Shown here piece after piece: positions 53,955-64,000 of a stretch of DNA of 64,000 nt. The notes under the pieces were generated by a model, which saw only the letters and a program-made list of their open reading frames with translations, had not been told where the DNA came from and ran no database searches. The position numbers were made by a program, and so were the translations under genes. The DNA is from Oscillatoria acuminata PCC 6304. GTDB lineage: Bacteria > Cyanobacteriota > Cyanobacteriia > Cyanobacteriales > Laspinemataceae. The DNA is taken from NCBI RefSeq assembly GCF_000317105.1, contig NC_019693.1, forward strand, positions 7,172,501 through 7,236,500, given 5' to 3'. Position 1 is the first letter of the stretch. Each line of letters opens with the position of its first letter.

Positions 53955-54410
53955 ATGATGCCAGATCAATCTCCTACTAGCCTGCCTGCTCCCTGCATAG
54001 TCGATACGGGTACTGTGGTCAATAAGCAAGATATGTATAGACTCCTGGCTGATTTAGGCCGAGTCCGTTATGCACATTTCCAAGAAGGTCATCTCCAAAC
54101 CCAAGGGGAAGGCTATGTGATGGAAGTTTTTGCTGATCCTCAACGCTCAACCCTAATCGCCAATCATCGTCTCTATATCAATGTGCAAAGTTTTGATTGT
54201 TTAGAACTCAAACAATCCTCTGAATCTGAATCTTATTTCGATCTCGTTCAAGATGACCGACAATTACGCTTACTTCCAGTCTCTAACCCACTCAAGGAGC
54301 AATCTGCTAGAACCCTCGATAGCGCTGCGGCGTTAGAGGCAGTTTTGCGAGAGGTCCTCATTGCTAAATTAGATGCTGAAATTGATGATGAGGGAATGCT
54401 GCCCTTTTGA
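53955..54410 (+). CDS. conserved cyanobacterial protein of unknown function
   Basis: 151 residues, soluble, no signal. Central beta-rich part (RYAHFQEGHLQTQGEGYVMEVFADPQRSTLIANHRLYINVQSFDCLEL) and a helical acidic C-terminus. Lies between cobS (divergent) and tgt, a place where cyanobacterial genomes often carry a small unknown gene. No domain recognised. Confidence 0.75.
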   Translation: MMPDQSPTSLPAPCIVDTGTVVNKQDMYRLLADLGRVRYAHFQEGHLQTQGEGYVMEVFADPQRSTLIANHRLYINVQSFDCLELKQSSESESYFDLVQDDRQLRLLPVSNPLKEQSARTLDSAAALEAVLREVLIAKLDAEIDDEGMLPF

Positions 54411-54522
54411 GTGGCGATCGCCCATCAGTATTTAAACTTAAATTCCCGCCTTATTCTGCTCGTTCTTAAACGCAGTTTCTATTTGCCATGGGAAGAAAAA
54501 TAACATATTGCCAATATGCTGG

Positions 54523-54528
54523 TATAAT
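54523..54528 (+). promoter_or_regulatory. extended -10 promoter of tgt
   Basis: TGGTATAAT gives an extended -10 (TGnTATAAT) with the hexamer at 54523-54528. The start point near 54535 would leave a roughly 25-nt leader before the TTG start of tgt. No good -35 is seen. Confidence 0.6.
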
Positions 54529-54550
54529 GAGTCGAAAATTTACAGAGTAA

Positions 54551-55672
<1,122 letters not shown>

Positions 55673-55714
55673 GGCCTGGGAACGGGAGACCCGATGGGGG
55701 TTTTAACCCTCGCC

Positions 55715-55796
55715 TCAAGAGGGCGTATGCAATACGCCCCTACAAGAAACCATTGACGGATCAAGAGGGCGTATGCAATACGCCCCTACAAGAAAC
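55715..55796. repeat. tandem 36-bp hairpin repeats (family D)
   Basis: Two near-identical direct repeats, each with the hairpin GGGCGTATGCAATACGCCC (55721-55739 and 55767-55785) between CAAGA and CTACAAGAAAC. They lie between tgt and psbK and could end the tgt transcript. Confidence 0.85.
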
Positions 55797-55965
55797 CCGG
55801 ATGAGGCGGGATTCAATTTACCCCATTGACCGGGCTAGGGTTAAAACCCCTGCCAATTGTTGCTCAGGAAATCAGAGTTCCTGGCGCAAACATGAGATCC
55901 TCATCCTCCCTTATGTTAAAATCTGTGTCGATTATGAAATTTCTGTTTGAGAGGGAGATATCAAT

Positions 55966-56103
55966 ATGGAAGCAGCACTACTACTGGCAAAACTACCGGA
56001 AGCCTACTCGATTTTCGATCCCCTGGTAGATGTTTTGCCAATTATCCCCGTGTTTTTCTTGTTGCTGGCTTTTGTGTGGCAAGCAGCAGTCGGTTTCAGA
56101 TAA
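55966..56103 (+). CDS. psbK: photosystem II protein PsbK precursor
   Basis: 45 residues, translated by hand. Short N-terminal prepart ([18 protein letters not shown]), then the conserved mature sequence [27 protein letters not shown] with one TM helix. This is the known PsbK pattern; in mature PSII it starts near Lys-Leu-Pro. Ribosome site GAGGGAG 8 nt upstream. It follows tgt as in other cyanobacteria. A strong terminator lies at 56141-56172. Confidence 0.95.
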   Translation: MEAALLLAKLPEAYSIFDPLVDVLPIIPVFFLLLAFVWQAAVGFR

Positions 56104-56140
56104 ATTACCGACTTCCATCCAACTCCAAGGCCATCAACAA

Positions 56141-56172
56141 GGAAAGGGGCGCTCCACTGAGCGCCCCTTTCC
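56141..56172 (+). terminator. terminator after psbK
   Basis: 14-bp stem GGAAAGGGGCGCTC / GAGCGCCCCTTTCC with a 4-nt loop. GC-rich and stable; the stem's own 3' end is T-rich but no separate T run follows. Confidence 0.75.
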
Positions 56173-56240
56173 CGATCTAAACAGAAGCTGTCTGTTTACC
56201 CGTTCCTACTTCTGAATGCCCTTGCTTTTAGGACCTTATG

Positions 56241-56804
56241 TTACTGAGAAAGGGAACCGAGGGTTTTTTGAAAGGCAGGCCGATCGCCGATGCGTTTGAT
56301 ATACTCAACCACCGCAGGATATTCGCCCAGATCGAGATTGAGCATTATTTGGCTATACGCCAACATCGAACCGACGGCAACATCGGCGACAGTAAACTCT
56401 TGACCCAACAAAAAGGGATGGGTGGTGAAAATTTGATTCAGGGGTTTCATCAATCGACCCAATTCGCGATCGCGGTTGGATTCGATGAAAATTCCGGGAC
56501 CAAATGTCGCATTAGCAAAGAGTACCCACTGTACCAGAGTCGCTTGTTCTTCTGGGGACTTGCCAGCATTGCCGTACTTGTTGGCTAAATACACTAAAAT
56601 GGCCCCGGATTCCCAGAGTTGAAAGTCTCCATCGACGATCGCCGGGACTTTTCCCACGGGATTAATCTTCAGGTACTCGGGCTGTAAATGTTCCCCTGAC
56701 TGCATATCTAACAACACAAATTCATAGGGAATCCCCAGTTCTTCCAGATACCACTGGACAATTGATGCCCGAGAACGAGCACCGCCATAAAGTTTTAACG
56801 CCAC
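56241..56804 (-). CDS. glutathione S-transferase
   Basis: 187 residues, somewhat short for a cytosolic GST (about 200-220). N-terminal thioredoxin-like domain (LYGGARSRASIVQWYLEELGIPYE, with Ser/Arg near the catalytic position; VGKVPAIVD and ESGAILVYLA of the G-site), C-terminal helical domain with FLLGQEFTVADVAVG (N-capping box). Conjugates or reduces with glutathione; likely beta/nu-type but subclass not certain. Confidence 0.93.
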   Translation of the reverse strand: MALKLYGGARSRASIVQWYLEELGIPYEFVLLDMQSGEHLQPEYLKINPVGKVPAIVDGDFQLWESGAILVYLANKYGNAGKSPEEQATLVQWVLFANATFGPGIFIESNRDRELGRLMKPLNQIFTTHPFLLGQEFTVADVAVGSMLAYSQIMLNLDLGEYPAVVEYIKRIGDRPAFQKTLGSLSQ

Positions 56805-56994
56805 TTTGATGACTCCATCTTTTGCTATAGGTTATTTTCAAAATTTTAAGGTCTTTGGAGAGCGTCACCTTGGTAGATGGCACAGAAAGGCGATCGCCTT
56901 TGGACCCGCAAGCAGTTCGGTCCCGTTCAAAAACCCAAGCACCATTGATTTACAGTGGTAGATAAGTGCGATCGGTTGCCAAGAAACGGGATTT

Positions 56995-58338
56995 ATGCAA
57001 GACAATAGCCAAAATTTCTTTCGCGTCCCACCAGAATTATCCAATCAAGATCCCGTGAGTTCGGCAAGCCAAAACCCGAACTTTATGACCCCGGATTTAA
57101 GCAATAAAGACTTGATTGGTGCATCTTTGAGGGGTTCCTACCTCCGCGAGGCCAAACTGAGTGGCGCGAACTTAAGCGAAGCGATTCTCTGTTATGCCGA
57201 CTTGATTGGAGCCGATTTAAAAGGGGCAAACCTCAGTGGAGCAGACTTGAGTGATGCCAATTTAAACTTAGCTAATCTCAGCGAGAGCAATTTAACCGGG
57301 GCTAACTTCAAAGGATCCCTGTTAGTCGGAACCGATCTGAGTGAGGCGGATCTGCGCGGTGCCAATCTCAAAGGCGCTAATTTAATTGGGGCCAAACTTG
57401 CCGAAGCGAATCTCAGTGGTGCCAACCTCAGCGGAACGGATCTGAGTGAAGCGGATCTGCGGGGGACGATTCTGCAAAAGGCGGTTTACGACTTAAGAAC
57501 CCGTTTTTGTGAGGGTCTCGACCCCCAGACAAGCGGCGCTTACTTAATCGGAGCCGATGTGGCCCTCCCGGCAGCCAATCTGAGTGGGGTGGATTTGACC
57601 GGATTTAACCTCAAACGCGCCGATCTCAGGGGGGCAAATTTGCGCTATGCCAAGTTAATCGGGGCGAATTTAGAGGGGGCGAATCTGTTTCGGGCAAACT
57701 TGAGTGGTGCCAATCTCACTGGGGTCAATTTTAAAGGGACAAACCTGCAAAAGGCGGTTTACGATTTAAAAACCATCGTCAGCGAAGGGATTGACTTGAG
57801 TTTGGCAGGAGCCTACTGGATTGCGCCGAATGTCTCCTTGTCGGAAGTGAATCTAGTGGGGGTGGACCTCAGTGGGGCGGATTTACGAGGGGCCATGTTA
57901 AGTAGTGCCAATTTAAGTCAAGCGGATATGACGGGAACGGATTTGTCCCGGGCGAACCTCAGAAAAGCCTATTTAGCCGATGCGAATATGAAAGGGTCAG
58001 ATCTGCGCGGTGCAGATCTGATTGGGGCGAGTTTAAATAAGGTGAATTTGACTCAGGCAGATTTGCGCGAGGCAGACTTAACTCGGGCAGATTTGCGCGG
58101 GGCTAATTTAAGATTAGCGGATTTGCGAGAAGCGGATTTAACCGGGGCGAGTTTAAATCAGGTTAATTTGGCTGAGGCGGATTTGCGGGGGGTGGATTTA
58201 ACCCGGGCAGATTTGCGCGGGGCCAATTTGAGCGGGGCGGATTTAAGAGAGGCAGATTTGACCAAGGCTAATCTACATTGGGCGAATCTGGATGGGGCCA
58301 ATCTCACTGATGTGGATGTCAGTACGATTATTCAGTGA
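56995..58338 (+). CDS. pentapeptide-repeat protein in three blocks
   Basis: 447 residues. After a polar N-terminus (1-35) come three solenoid blocks (about 37-160, 195-257, 280-447) divided by two related inserts, AVYDLRTRFCEGLDPQTSGAYLIG and AVYDLKTIVSEGIDLSLAGAYWIA. Such inserts are seen in other cyanobacterial pentapeptide proteins. No other domain. Function unknown; probably cytosolic scaffold. Monocistronic, so far as can be seen. Confidence 0.93.
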   Translation: MQDNSQNFFRVPPELSNQDPVSSASQNPNFMTPDLSNKDLIGASLRGSYLREAKLSGANLSEAILCYADLIGADLKGANLSGADLSDANLNLANLSESNLTGANFKGSLLVGTDLSEADLRGANLKGANLIGAKLAEANLSGANLSGTDLSEADLRGTILQKAVYDLRTRFCEGLDPQTSGAYLIGADVALPAANLSGVDLTGFNLKRADLRGANLRYAKLIGANLEGANLFRANLSGANLTGVNFKGTNLQKAVYDLKTIVSEGIDLSLAGAYWIAPNVSLSEVNLVGVDLSGADLRGAMLSSANLSQADMTGTDLSRANLRKAYLADANMKGSDLRGADLIGASLNKVNLTQADLREADLTRADLRGANLRLADLREADLTGASLNQVNLAEADLRGVDLTRADLRGANLSGADLREADLTKANLHWANLDGANLTDVDVSTIIQ

Positions 58339-58659
58339 GGGTTGGGTCCGGAACCCAAGGGGGGTTAGGGTTTCTGCGGGTGAAGGTGAATAGTTTTAGT
58401 CAAAAATTACTCAACTCACTTTACTGTAAGACTTTTATGTTGAATTGATAATTTAGTTTGTGCTGACAATTTTCCCGATGTTACTGAAAACATAGAGGGA
58501 GGGAGAACTGAAGAAACTTCATCAAGTGGGCAACTCTATAAAGTTTGTGTAAAATGGGAAGTTTTCTCTGGACTTCCTCAAAAACTTAGGTTAGAACCAA
58601 AATATCAACCCTTTCCGAGAACGGGTCAAACCATTTTCAACTTTCTCAAGAGGCCAACA
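58339..58659. other. intergenic region upstream of the PEP-CTERM gene
   Basis: About 320 bp, AT-rich. Presumably contains the promoter of the surface-protein gene. No repeats recognised. Confidence 0.5.
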
Positions 58660-59448
58660 ATGAACGCTAAATTAAATCTATCGATATGTGTCGGGATCTT
58701 GGCAGGCAGCATGGGCCTTGCCACCTCCGCCCAAGCCTTTTCCTTCACCACGAACTATACGGCAGAGTTACTAGGTAGTAACGCGGCGAAAGGAAACATC
58801 TGGCTGGATTCGGTGACATTTGGGGATACCACCGTCAGCAATTTTGGCTTGGTGAATCAGGTGAATATTCTCAAAAATGATCTTTGGACTAAGGACAATA
58901 CCGGGGCGGCTAGTGCAGACAGGGGTGATTTAGCCGATGGGTTAGTTCAGGAAAAGCTGACGGATGCAGGCGCGGTGATGGCGTTGGGAAATACCAACCT
59001 GAATAATATTATCGACGGAGAGGACCGTGGGGCCTTCTCAATGAATGTGTGGTTTGATAAGGCTGTCGATAATTTATTTTTCTGGGAACGGGGTCGCAAC
59101 AGTAAGATGGAGATTCAGGCGGTCGATAAACTGGGCAACAGCATTGGTAACCTCCTGACAATCGACTCCAGCAAATGGAATTATGCGGGATTTGACATCG
59201 ATACGATGGAAATCGGTGGTAAGCAAACAGTGGGGTCCCTGGGGGTATCTCTGGCTGATTTAGGACTCTCCTCGGCTATTGCTGGGGTTCGTGTCAGTGC
59301 TGAGGGAACGTCGTTTTTCAATGGACCTGACTGGAAAGTGGTCGGTTCAGCAGCATCAGTTCCCGAACCGGGTATGGTGATGGGTTTAGGGGCGATCGCC
59401 TCGGGACTGTTGGTTTCCAATCGTCGCAAGAAGGCGCAGAAAGCCTAA
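58660..59448 (+). CDS. PEP-CTERM sorted surface protein
   Basis: 262 residues. Signal peptide about 1-27 (SMGLATSAQA|F), a beta-rich mature domain, and a C-terminal PEP-CTERM tail: VPEPGMVMG (about 234), hydrophobic stretch LGAIASGLLV and basic end SNRRKKAQKA. The tail should be recognised by the exosortase system, which is not in this window. The mature domain resembles exosortase-dependent surface proteins of the XDP type, but I rate that only as likely. Role in cell surface or sheath is inferred. Confidence 0.9.
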   Translation: MNAKLNLSICVGILAGSMGLATSAQAFSFTTNYTAELLGSNAAKGNIWLDSVTFGDTTVSNFGLVNQVNILKNDLWTKDNTGAASADRGDLADGLVQEKLTDAGAVMALGNTNLNNIIDGEDRGAFSMNVWFDKAVDNLFFWERGRNSKMEIQAVDKLGNSIGNLLTIDSSKWNYAGFDIDTMEIGGKQTVGSLGVSLADLGLSSAIAGVRVSAEGTSFFNGPDWKVVGSAASVPEPGMVMGLGAIASGLLVSNRRKKAQKA

Positions 59449-59521
59449 CGGGATCCAATCTCTTGGAAATGTAACAGGGTTGGTCAGTACCGATGAGAAA
59501 CGGTTCTCGTGATAACACTCT

Positions 59522-59562
59522 AGTTCGAGGGGAAGCATTAAGCGCTCACCTCGAACTTTTTT
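59522..59562 (+). terminator. terminator after the PEP-CTERM gene
   Basis: AGTTCGAGG / CCTCGAACT, 9-bp stem with an 18-nt loop, ending in TTTTTT. It separates the surface-protein gene from polA. Confidence 0.8.
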
Positions 59563-59626
59563 GTTTGCTCGCAACTGTCGGATCAGCCGATAAAATGGAG
59601 GGAGGTCTTTTTCTGGTAACGCCCTC

Positions 59627-62548
59627 GTGTCTGCAACTTCTCCTACATTTATCCTGGTTGATGGTCATTCTTTGGCTTTTCGCTCCTATTATGCCTTAGC
59701 AAAAAGTCGGGATGGGGGTTTGAGTACCTCAACCGGCATTCCTACAAGTGTGTCGTTTGGGTTTCTCAAGTCGCTGATTGAGGTGATGGCAGTCCAGGAC
59801 CCACAATATTTGGCCGTCGCCTTTGATTTGGGGTTGCCGACGTTTCGCCATGAAGCGGATGATACCTATAAGAGCGATCGCGCGGAAACGCCGGAAGATT
59901 TTATTACGGACCTTAAATATTTACAAGAATTACTCACGGCGCTGAATCTGCAAATTGTCACGGCACCGGGGTATGAAGCGGATGATGTGTTAGGAACTCT
60001 GGCGACTCGGGCAAGTGAGGCGGGGTTTCAGGTGAAGATTTTAACGGGCGATCGCGATTTATTTCAGCTTGTAGATGCTGAAAAACAAATCAGTGTTCTC
60101 TATTTGGGTCGCGATGCTTTCGGGCGTTCTGGGAGGGCAAAATCCCAGGAATTTGGGCCAGAACAGGTGCAAGAAAAGATGGGAATTCCGCCGGAATTGG
60201 TGGTGGATTATAAAGCACTTTGTGGGGATACTTCGGATAATATTCCCGGGGTGAAAGGGATTGGGGATAAAACGGCGATTAAGTTGCTGACCAGTTATGG
60301 CAGTTTGGACCAAATTTATGAGGCGATCGCCGACATTAAAGGAGCGAATCGCAAAAAATTAGAGGAAGGGAAAGACGAAGCCTATCACTCCCAACATTTA
60401 GCCAGAATTGTGGTCGATGTTCCCTTAGAACTGGAATTAGACCAGTGCCAATTACGCGGATTTGATGAAACTGCCGTCATTCCTCGTTTAGAAGCACTGG
60501 AATTTAAGTCATTTCTCCCTAAAATCAAGCAATTACAGCAACGGTTTGGGGGATTATCCTTAGCGGAAACTCAGGAAGTCAATCAAACTGAAACCCAGAC
60601 CGTCCAAACAACCCTTTCATCCCAGAATGATGATACCTCTTTTTGGACCGCAGAAGAAACAGAAGCGGCCCAAGAATTAGCCCCATCACCGATTAATCCC
60701 ACAATTATCGATACTCCGGATAAGCTGGAAGAATTAGTCAAGCGGCTGAAAACTTACACCGATTCCGCGCATCCCGTGGCATGGGATACGGAGACTACGG
60801 ATTTAGAACCGCGAGACTCAGAATTAGTGGGAATTGGCTGTTGTTGGGGAAGTGGCGAGGAGGATTTAGCCTATATCCCCATTGGACATAAAACCGGCCA
60901 GATTTTGCCGTTAAATCAAGTAATAGAGGCATTGCGTCCTGTTTTAGAAAGTAGTGACTATCCCAAAGCCTTTCATAATGTCAAATTTGACCGTCTGGTG
61001 TTGCGCTGTCAGGGAATTCAACTCGCTGGGGTAGTATTTGATACGCTATTGGCGAGTTATTTAATTAATCCCGAAACGACGCATAATCTCACCGATGTGT
61101 CAACTCGATATTTAGAGGTTACCGCAGAAAGTTATAAAAATTTAGGACTGACAAAAGGCCAAACCATTGCTGATTTAGCCATTCCCAAAGCGGCCCAATA
61201 TTGCGGCTTAGATGTGTTTACCACTTATCAGTTAGTCGGGAAACTGCAAGCGGAACTGGCGGATAAATCCCAACTGCATCAACTGCTGCTAGAGGTGGAA
61301 CAACCCTTAGAACCCGTATTAGCAGAGATGGAATATACTGGAATTAGAATTAATAGCGACTATTTAGGAAATTTCTCCCAGCAGTTAGAGGCACAATTGC
61401 AGGAAATAGAAACAAAAGCCTATCAAGAGGCGGGGGAAGAATTTAATTTAGGGTCTCCTAAACAACTCAGTTATATTTTATTTGAAAAATTGGACTTGCC
61501 GATTAGTAAATCCCGAAAAACCAAGACAGGTTACTCGACGGATGCGGCAGTGTTGGAACGATTACAAGGGGAACATCCCCTGGTAGATTTAATTATCGAA
61601 AATCGCACCTTAGCGAAGTTAAAATCAACCTATGTAGATGCATTACCCAAGATGGTGCATCAAGATACTCATCGGGTCCATACCAATTTTAATCAAGCGG
61701 CAACGGCAACGGGACGCTTGTCTTCTTCTAATCCAAATTTGCAGAATATTCCGATTAAAACGGAGTTCTCTCGACAAATTCGTTCAGCATTTTTGCCGGA
61801 ACAGGGGTGGTTATTGGTATCTGCCGATTATTCTCAGATTGAGTTACGAATTTTGGCGCATTTGAGTCAAGAACCTGTGTTGATTGAGGCATATCAGAAT
61901 AACCGAGATGTGCATACGGTGACGGCGCAATTGCTGTTTGAGAAAGAAACGGTAACGGCAGAAGAGAGGCGGATGGGGAAAACGATTAATTTTGGGGTGA
62001 TTTATGGGATGGGTTCGGTCCGGTTTGCGCGGGCGATCGGGAAAACTTCTCAGGAAGGGAAGCTGTTTATCAAGCGGTTTTATGAACGCTATGGCAAGGT
62101 TTTTGAATGTTTGAATGGGTTGCAGAAGCAGGCGATCGCCCAAGGGTATGTAGAAACCATTTTAGGGCGGCGTCGATATTTTGACTTCCAAGGAGAGAGT
62201 CTCAATCAGCTTAAAGGAACCGATCCAGAGGCGATCGATTTAGATAAGCTGAATAAGAAGATGGGAATGCAAGATTCACAGAATTTGCGGGCGGCTGCTA
62301 ATGCCCCGATTCAAGGGTCTAGTGCAGATATTATCAAGGTAGCAATGGTGAAAATGCACGAGGTTTTAAAGGATTATCAAGCGCGGTTATTGCTGCAAGT
62401 GCATGATGAATTAGTGTTTGAAGTTCCTCCGGATGAATGGGAGGAGTTGCAGCCTAAAATTAAGTCCACAATGGAAATGGCAGTTCCGCTTTCGGTTCCG
62501 TTGATGGTGGATATTCATGCGGGAGACAATTGGATGGAAGCGAAGTAA
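59627..62548 (+). CDS. polA: DNA polymerase I
   Basis: Gap filling, primer removal and repair synthesis. 973 residues, starting at GTG 59627; no better ATG is in frame. 5'-3' exonuclease (1 to about 300: LVDGHSLAFRSYYA, GYEADDVLGTLA, GDTSDNIPGVKGIG), 3'-5' exonuclease with intact acidic residues (WDTETTDLEPR, HNVKFDRLVL, YCGLDVFTTYQL; about 370-560) and polymerase (about 570-973) with motif A SADYSQIELRILAH, motif B RRMGKTINFGVIYG and motif C LQVHDELVFE (about 924). Proofreading should be active. Convergent with ackA. Confidence 0.97.
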   Translation: MSATSPTFILVDGHSLAFRSYYALAKSRDGGLSTSTGIPTSVSFGFLKSLIEVMAVQDPQYLAVAFDLGLPTFRHEADDTYKSDRAETPEDFITDLKYLQELLTALNLQIVTAPGYEADDVLGTLATRASEAGFQVKILTGDRDLFQLVDAEKQISVLYLGRDAFGRSGRAKSQEFGPEQVQEKMGIPPELVVDYKALCGDTSDNIPGVKGIGDKTAIKLLTSYGSLDQIYEAIADIKGANRKKLEEGKDEAYHSQHLARIVVDVPLELELDQCQLRGFDETAVIPRLEALEFKSFLPKIKQLQQRFGGLSLAETQEVNQTETQTVQTTLSSQNDDTSFWTAEETEAAQELAPSPINPTIIDTPDKLEELVKRLKTYTDSAHPVAWDTETTDLEPRDSELVGIGCCWGSGEEDLAYIPIGHKTGQILPLNQVIEALRPVLESSDYPKAFHNVKFDRLVLRCQGIQLAGVVFDTLLASYLINPETTHNLTDVSTRYLEVTAESYKNLGLTKGQTIADLAIPKAAQYCGLDVFTTYQLVGKLQAELADKSQLHQLLLEVEQPLEPVLAEMEYTGIRINSDYLGNFSQQLEAQLQEIETKAYQEAGEEFNLGSPKQLSYILFEKLDLPISKSRKTKTGYSTDAAVLERLQGEHPLVDLIIENRTLAKLKSTYVDALPKMVHQDTHRVHTNFNQAATATGRLSSSNPNLQNIPIKTEFSRQIRSAFLPEQGWLLVSADYSQIELRILAHLSQEPVLIEAYQNNRDVHTVTAQLLFEKETVTAEERRMGKTINFGVIYGMGSVRFARAIGKTSQEGKLFIKRFYERYGKVFECLNGLQKQAIAQGYVETILGRRRYFDFQGESLNQLKGTDPEAIDLDKLNKKMGMQDSQNLRAAANAPIQGSSADIIKVAMVKMHEVLKDYQARLLLQVHDELVFEVPPDEWEELQPKIKSTMEMAVPLSVPLMVDIHAGDNWMEAK

Positions 62549-62564
62549 TGCCTGTTAAAACCCA

Positions 62565-62612
62565 CACCCTGAAGGGTGGAGGCTCACAGGACGAAGCCCG
62601 CCTGCGCGGGCT
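62565..62612. repeat. 48-bp double-hairpin repeat (family F), copy 2
   Basis: CACCCT/AGGGTG, linker GGAGGCTCACAGGAC, then GCCCGC-CTGC-GCGGGC; about 43 of 48 positions match the copy at 2464-2511. It lies between the convergent polA and ackA, where a transcript end is expected. Confidence 0.8.
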
Positions 62613-62629
62613 GAAGAGAAAATCAACGT

Positions 62630-63868
62630 TTAAAAACTGGATTGAGTATAACTCTGGTTTTTGGTCAGGGAATGCCAACATTCGCGGGCGATCGCCCAAT
62701 CTTCCTGCGCTTGGATGACGAAAACTCTCACTTGGGATTCGATTGTAGCAATATCGGCATCTGTGGGGGAATTCTGGTTTTTGTGGGGGTCGAGGTGTAA
62801 TTTTAAAAACTCGAATCCCTCACAAGCTCCCGATCGCACGCTAGACTGATTTTCTCCCACGCCTCCGGTAAAGACTAAGACATCTAAACCCCCCAGGATG
62901 GGTAACATTGCGCCAATCTGCAATCGCAGTCGATGCACATACATATCAAAGGCTAATTTTGCGCGTTCATTCCCCTCTTCAATGGCAGTATGGATATCGC
63001 GCATATCCGAGGAAACTCCCGATACTCCTTTTAATCCGGATTCGCGATTGAGGATTGAGTCTAATTCGTCTACTGTGAATTGTTGCGATCGCATCTGATG
63101 AATTAAAATCCCCGGGTCAATACTTCCCGATCGCGTTCCCATCATTAACCCTTCTAATGGCGTAAATCCCATTGTAGTTTCTACGGATTTGCCATTTTTA
63201 ATTGCAGCTAAAGAACAACCATTGCCCAAGTGACAGACTATCATTCGTAAACTTTCCAAGGGTTTCCCTAACAAGTCTGCGGTGCGTTGTGTGGCATATT
63301 GATAGCTAATTCCATGAAATCCATAGCGGCGAATTCCTTGCTGATACCACTCATAAGGCAGGGGATAAACTACGGTTTCCAAAGGTAAATCCGCGTGAAA
63401 GGCAGTGTCAAAAACAGCAATTTGAGGGACGTTAGGCAGGATTTTTTCCACTGCTTCGATGCCTTGTAAATTGGCGGAATTATGGGCGGGGGCAAGTTTG
63501 GCAAGGTGGGCGATCGCAGATTTCACTTCGGGGGTAATCAGGGTCGCTTCGCGGTATTTTTCCCCACCATGTACAATCCGATGTCCGACAACATCAATTT
63601 CCGATGGATCGGCGATCGCCTGGGTTTTTCCCTGCCATAGGGTCTCCAATAAGGAGGCGATCGCTTTCTCTCGGGATTCACTGGGTCGAGTTTCGGCTAA
63701 CTTTTGGTTGCCGCTTTTTACTTCAATTTCGGCCATTCCTTCCTGGCGAGACCAATCGATTTTACCGGACCATAAAGGCGGACTCATTTCATTGAGAGGC
63801 CCTTTTTCTAATTCATATAAGTAGTTTTTTTGAGTGCTTGAACCAGCATTTAAAACCAATATTTTCAT
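62630..63868 (-). CDS. ackA: acetate kinase
   Basis: Acetate + ATP to acetyl phosphate + ADP (reversible), in fermentation and acetate use. 412 residues, ASKHA fold. Motifs: MKILVLNAGSSTQK (phosphate 1), VGHRIVHGGEKY, FDTAFHADLP, RYGFHGISYQYA, HLGNGCSLAAI, MGTRSGSIDPG and FTGGVGENQSSVR. The first motif reads NAGSSTQK where most enzymes have NAGSSSLK; other catalytic residues are present. pta is not next to it in this window. Confidence 0.95.
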   Translation of the reverse strand: MKILVLNAGSSTQKNYLYELEKGPLNEMSPPLWSGKIDWSRQEGMAEIEVKSGNQKLAETRPSESREKAIASLLETLWQGKTQAIADPSEIDVVGHRIVHGGEKYREATLITPEVKSAIAHLAKLAPAHNSANLQGIEAVEKILPNVPQIAVFDTAFHADLPLETVVYPLPYEWYQQGIRRYGFHGISYQYATQRTADLLGKPLESLRMIVCHLGNGCSLAAIKNGKSVETTMGFTPLEGLMMGTRSGSIDPGILIHQMRSQQFTVDELDSILNRESGLKGVSGVSSDMRDIHTAIEEGNERAKLAFDMYVHRLRLQIGAMLPILGGLDVLVFTGGVGENQSSVRSGACEGFEFLKLHLDPHKNQNSPTDADIATIESQVRVFVIQAQEDWAIARECWHSLTKNQSYTQSSF

Positions 63869-63937
63869 AAGATTTTGCTTGACAAATTTCCAGGTTTATG
63901 ATAAAAATGATGCAATCTATAAAACCCAACCCTCAAT

Positions 63938-63971
63938 AATGTAGAGGCGATTCGCGAATCGCCTCTACATT
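63938..63971. repeat. perfect 34-bp palindrome E2
   Basis: AATGTAGAGGCGATTCG followed directly by its reverse complement; identical to the inner 34 bp of the palindrome at 49425-49460. Lies upstream of ackA at the window edge. Confidence 0.9.
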
Positions 63972-64000
63972 GTCATGATTGCCTCATTAATGGCTTTTCA

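Overview
The window comes from a cyanobacterial chromosome, probably a filamentous (Oscillatoriales-type) species. It carries chlorophyll synthase (chlG), the ferredoxin-type 8-vinyl reductase bciB, psbZ, psbK, a CAAD-domain thylakoid-type protein, and many copies of the HIP1 octamer GCGATCGC. Pentapeptide-repeat proteins, a giant multi-PAS hybrid kinase and a PEP-CTERM protein also fit a large-genome filamentous species. No species can be fixed from the sequence alone. Nearly everything is housekeeping or lineage-core content; I see no prophage, CRISPR array, transposase gene or rRNA.

Layout. 1-5 kb: 3'-truncated glutamate dehydrogenase, tRNA-Ala, hisF, a DUF2862 protein and an ArsA/Get3-like ATPase. 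5-9 kb: an MBOAT acyltransferase with an SGNH-like partner, then chlG. 9-15 kb: a class A penicillin-binding protein, an orphan ABC-type AAA ATPase, a small one-TM protein (Psb35-like), rsmB and a short coiled-coil protein. 15.5-20.6 kb: a 1694-residue hybrid histidine kinase with seven PAS modules. 21-24 kb: a DUF3616 protein and bciB. 25-29 kb: a pentapeptide protein, a retropepsin-like zinc protease, RimK and an M14-type zinc hydrolase (a ribosomal-protein-modification cluster). 29-34 kb: a PLP C-S lyase, delta-9 desaturase, a ProA paralogue with a zinc-finger membrane protein, tRNA-Gly, ribH and psbZ. 35-41 kb: a DHH-CBS-tRNA nucleotidyltransferase fusion, an FHA/pentapeptide protein and ychF. 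42-46.5 kb: a strong promoter with a roughly 480-nt leader, a secreted M23 peptidase, a lipoprotein and a kinase-like receptor. 47-64 kb: aroA, small unknowns, a CAAD protein, a ChW-like repeat protein, cobS, tgt-psbK, a GST, a third pentapeptide protein, a PEP-CTERM protein, polA and ackA.

Two things stand out. First, at 44.4-46.5 kb a lipoprotein and the ectodomain of the next gene, a 4-Cys kinase-like protein, carry the same Cys-bounded helical domain, while the kinase has Asn in place of the catalytic Asp (HLNIKPSN). This looks like an undescribed envelope-sensing pair beside a cell-wall peptidase with a long leader. Second, the intergenic spaces are filled by several families of small non-coding elements: a 186-bp element with perfect 14-bp terminal inverted repeats and a 12-bp target duplication, a 156-177-bp family present three times that shares the same core palindrome, one copy of which has inserted into another repeat, perfect 34-36-bp palindromes, 48-bp double-hairpin repeats, and a nested inverted-repeat block at 35.3-35.6 kb.

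Other oddities: the ProA paralogue lacks the expected catalytic Cys; an FHA domain sits inside a pentapeptide solenoid; ChW-like repeats occur in a cyanobacterial protein; tgt has no ATG start; and the 45-residue psbK gene is easily missed.
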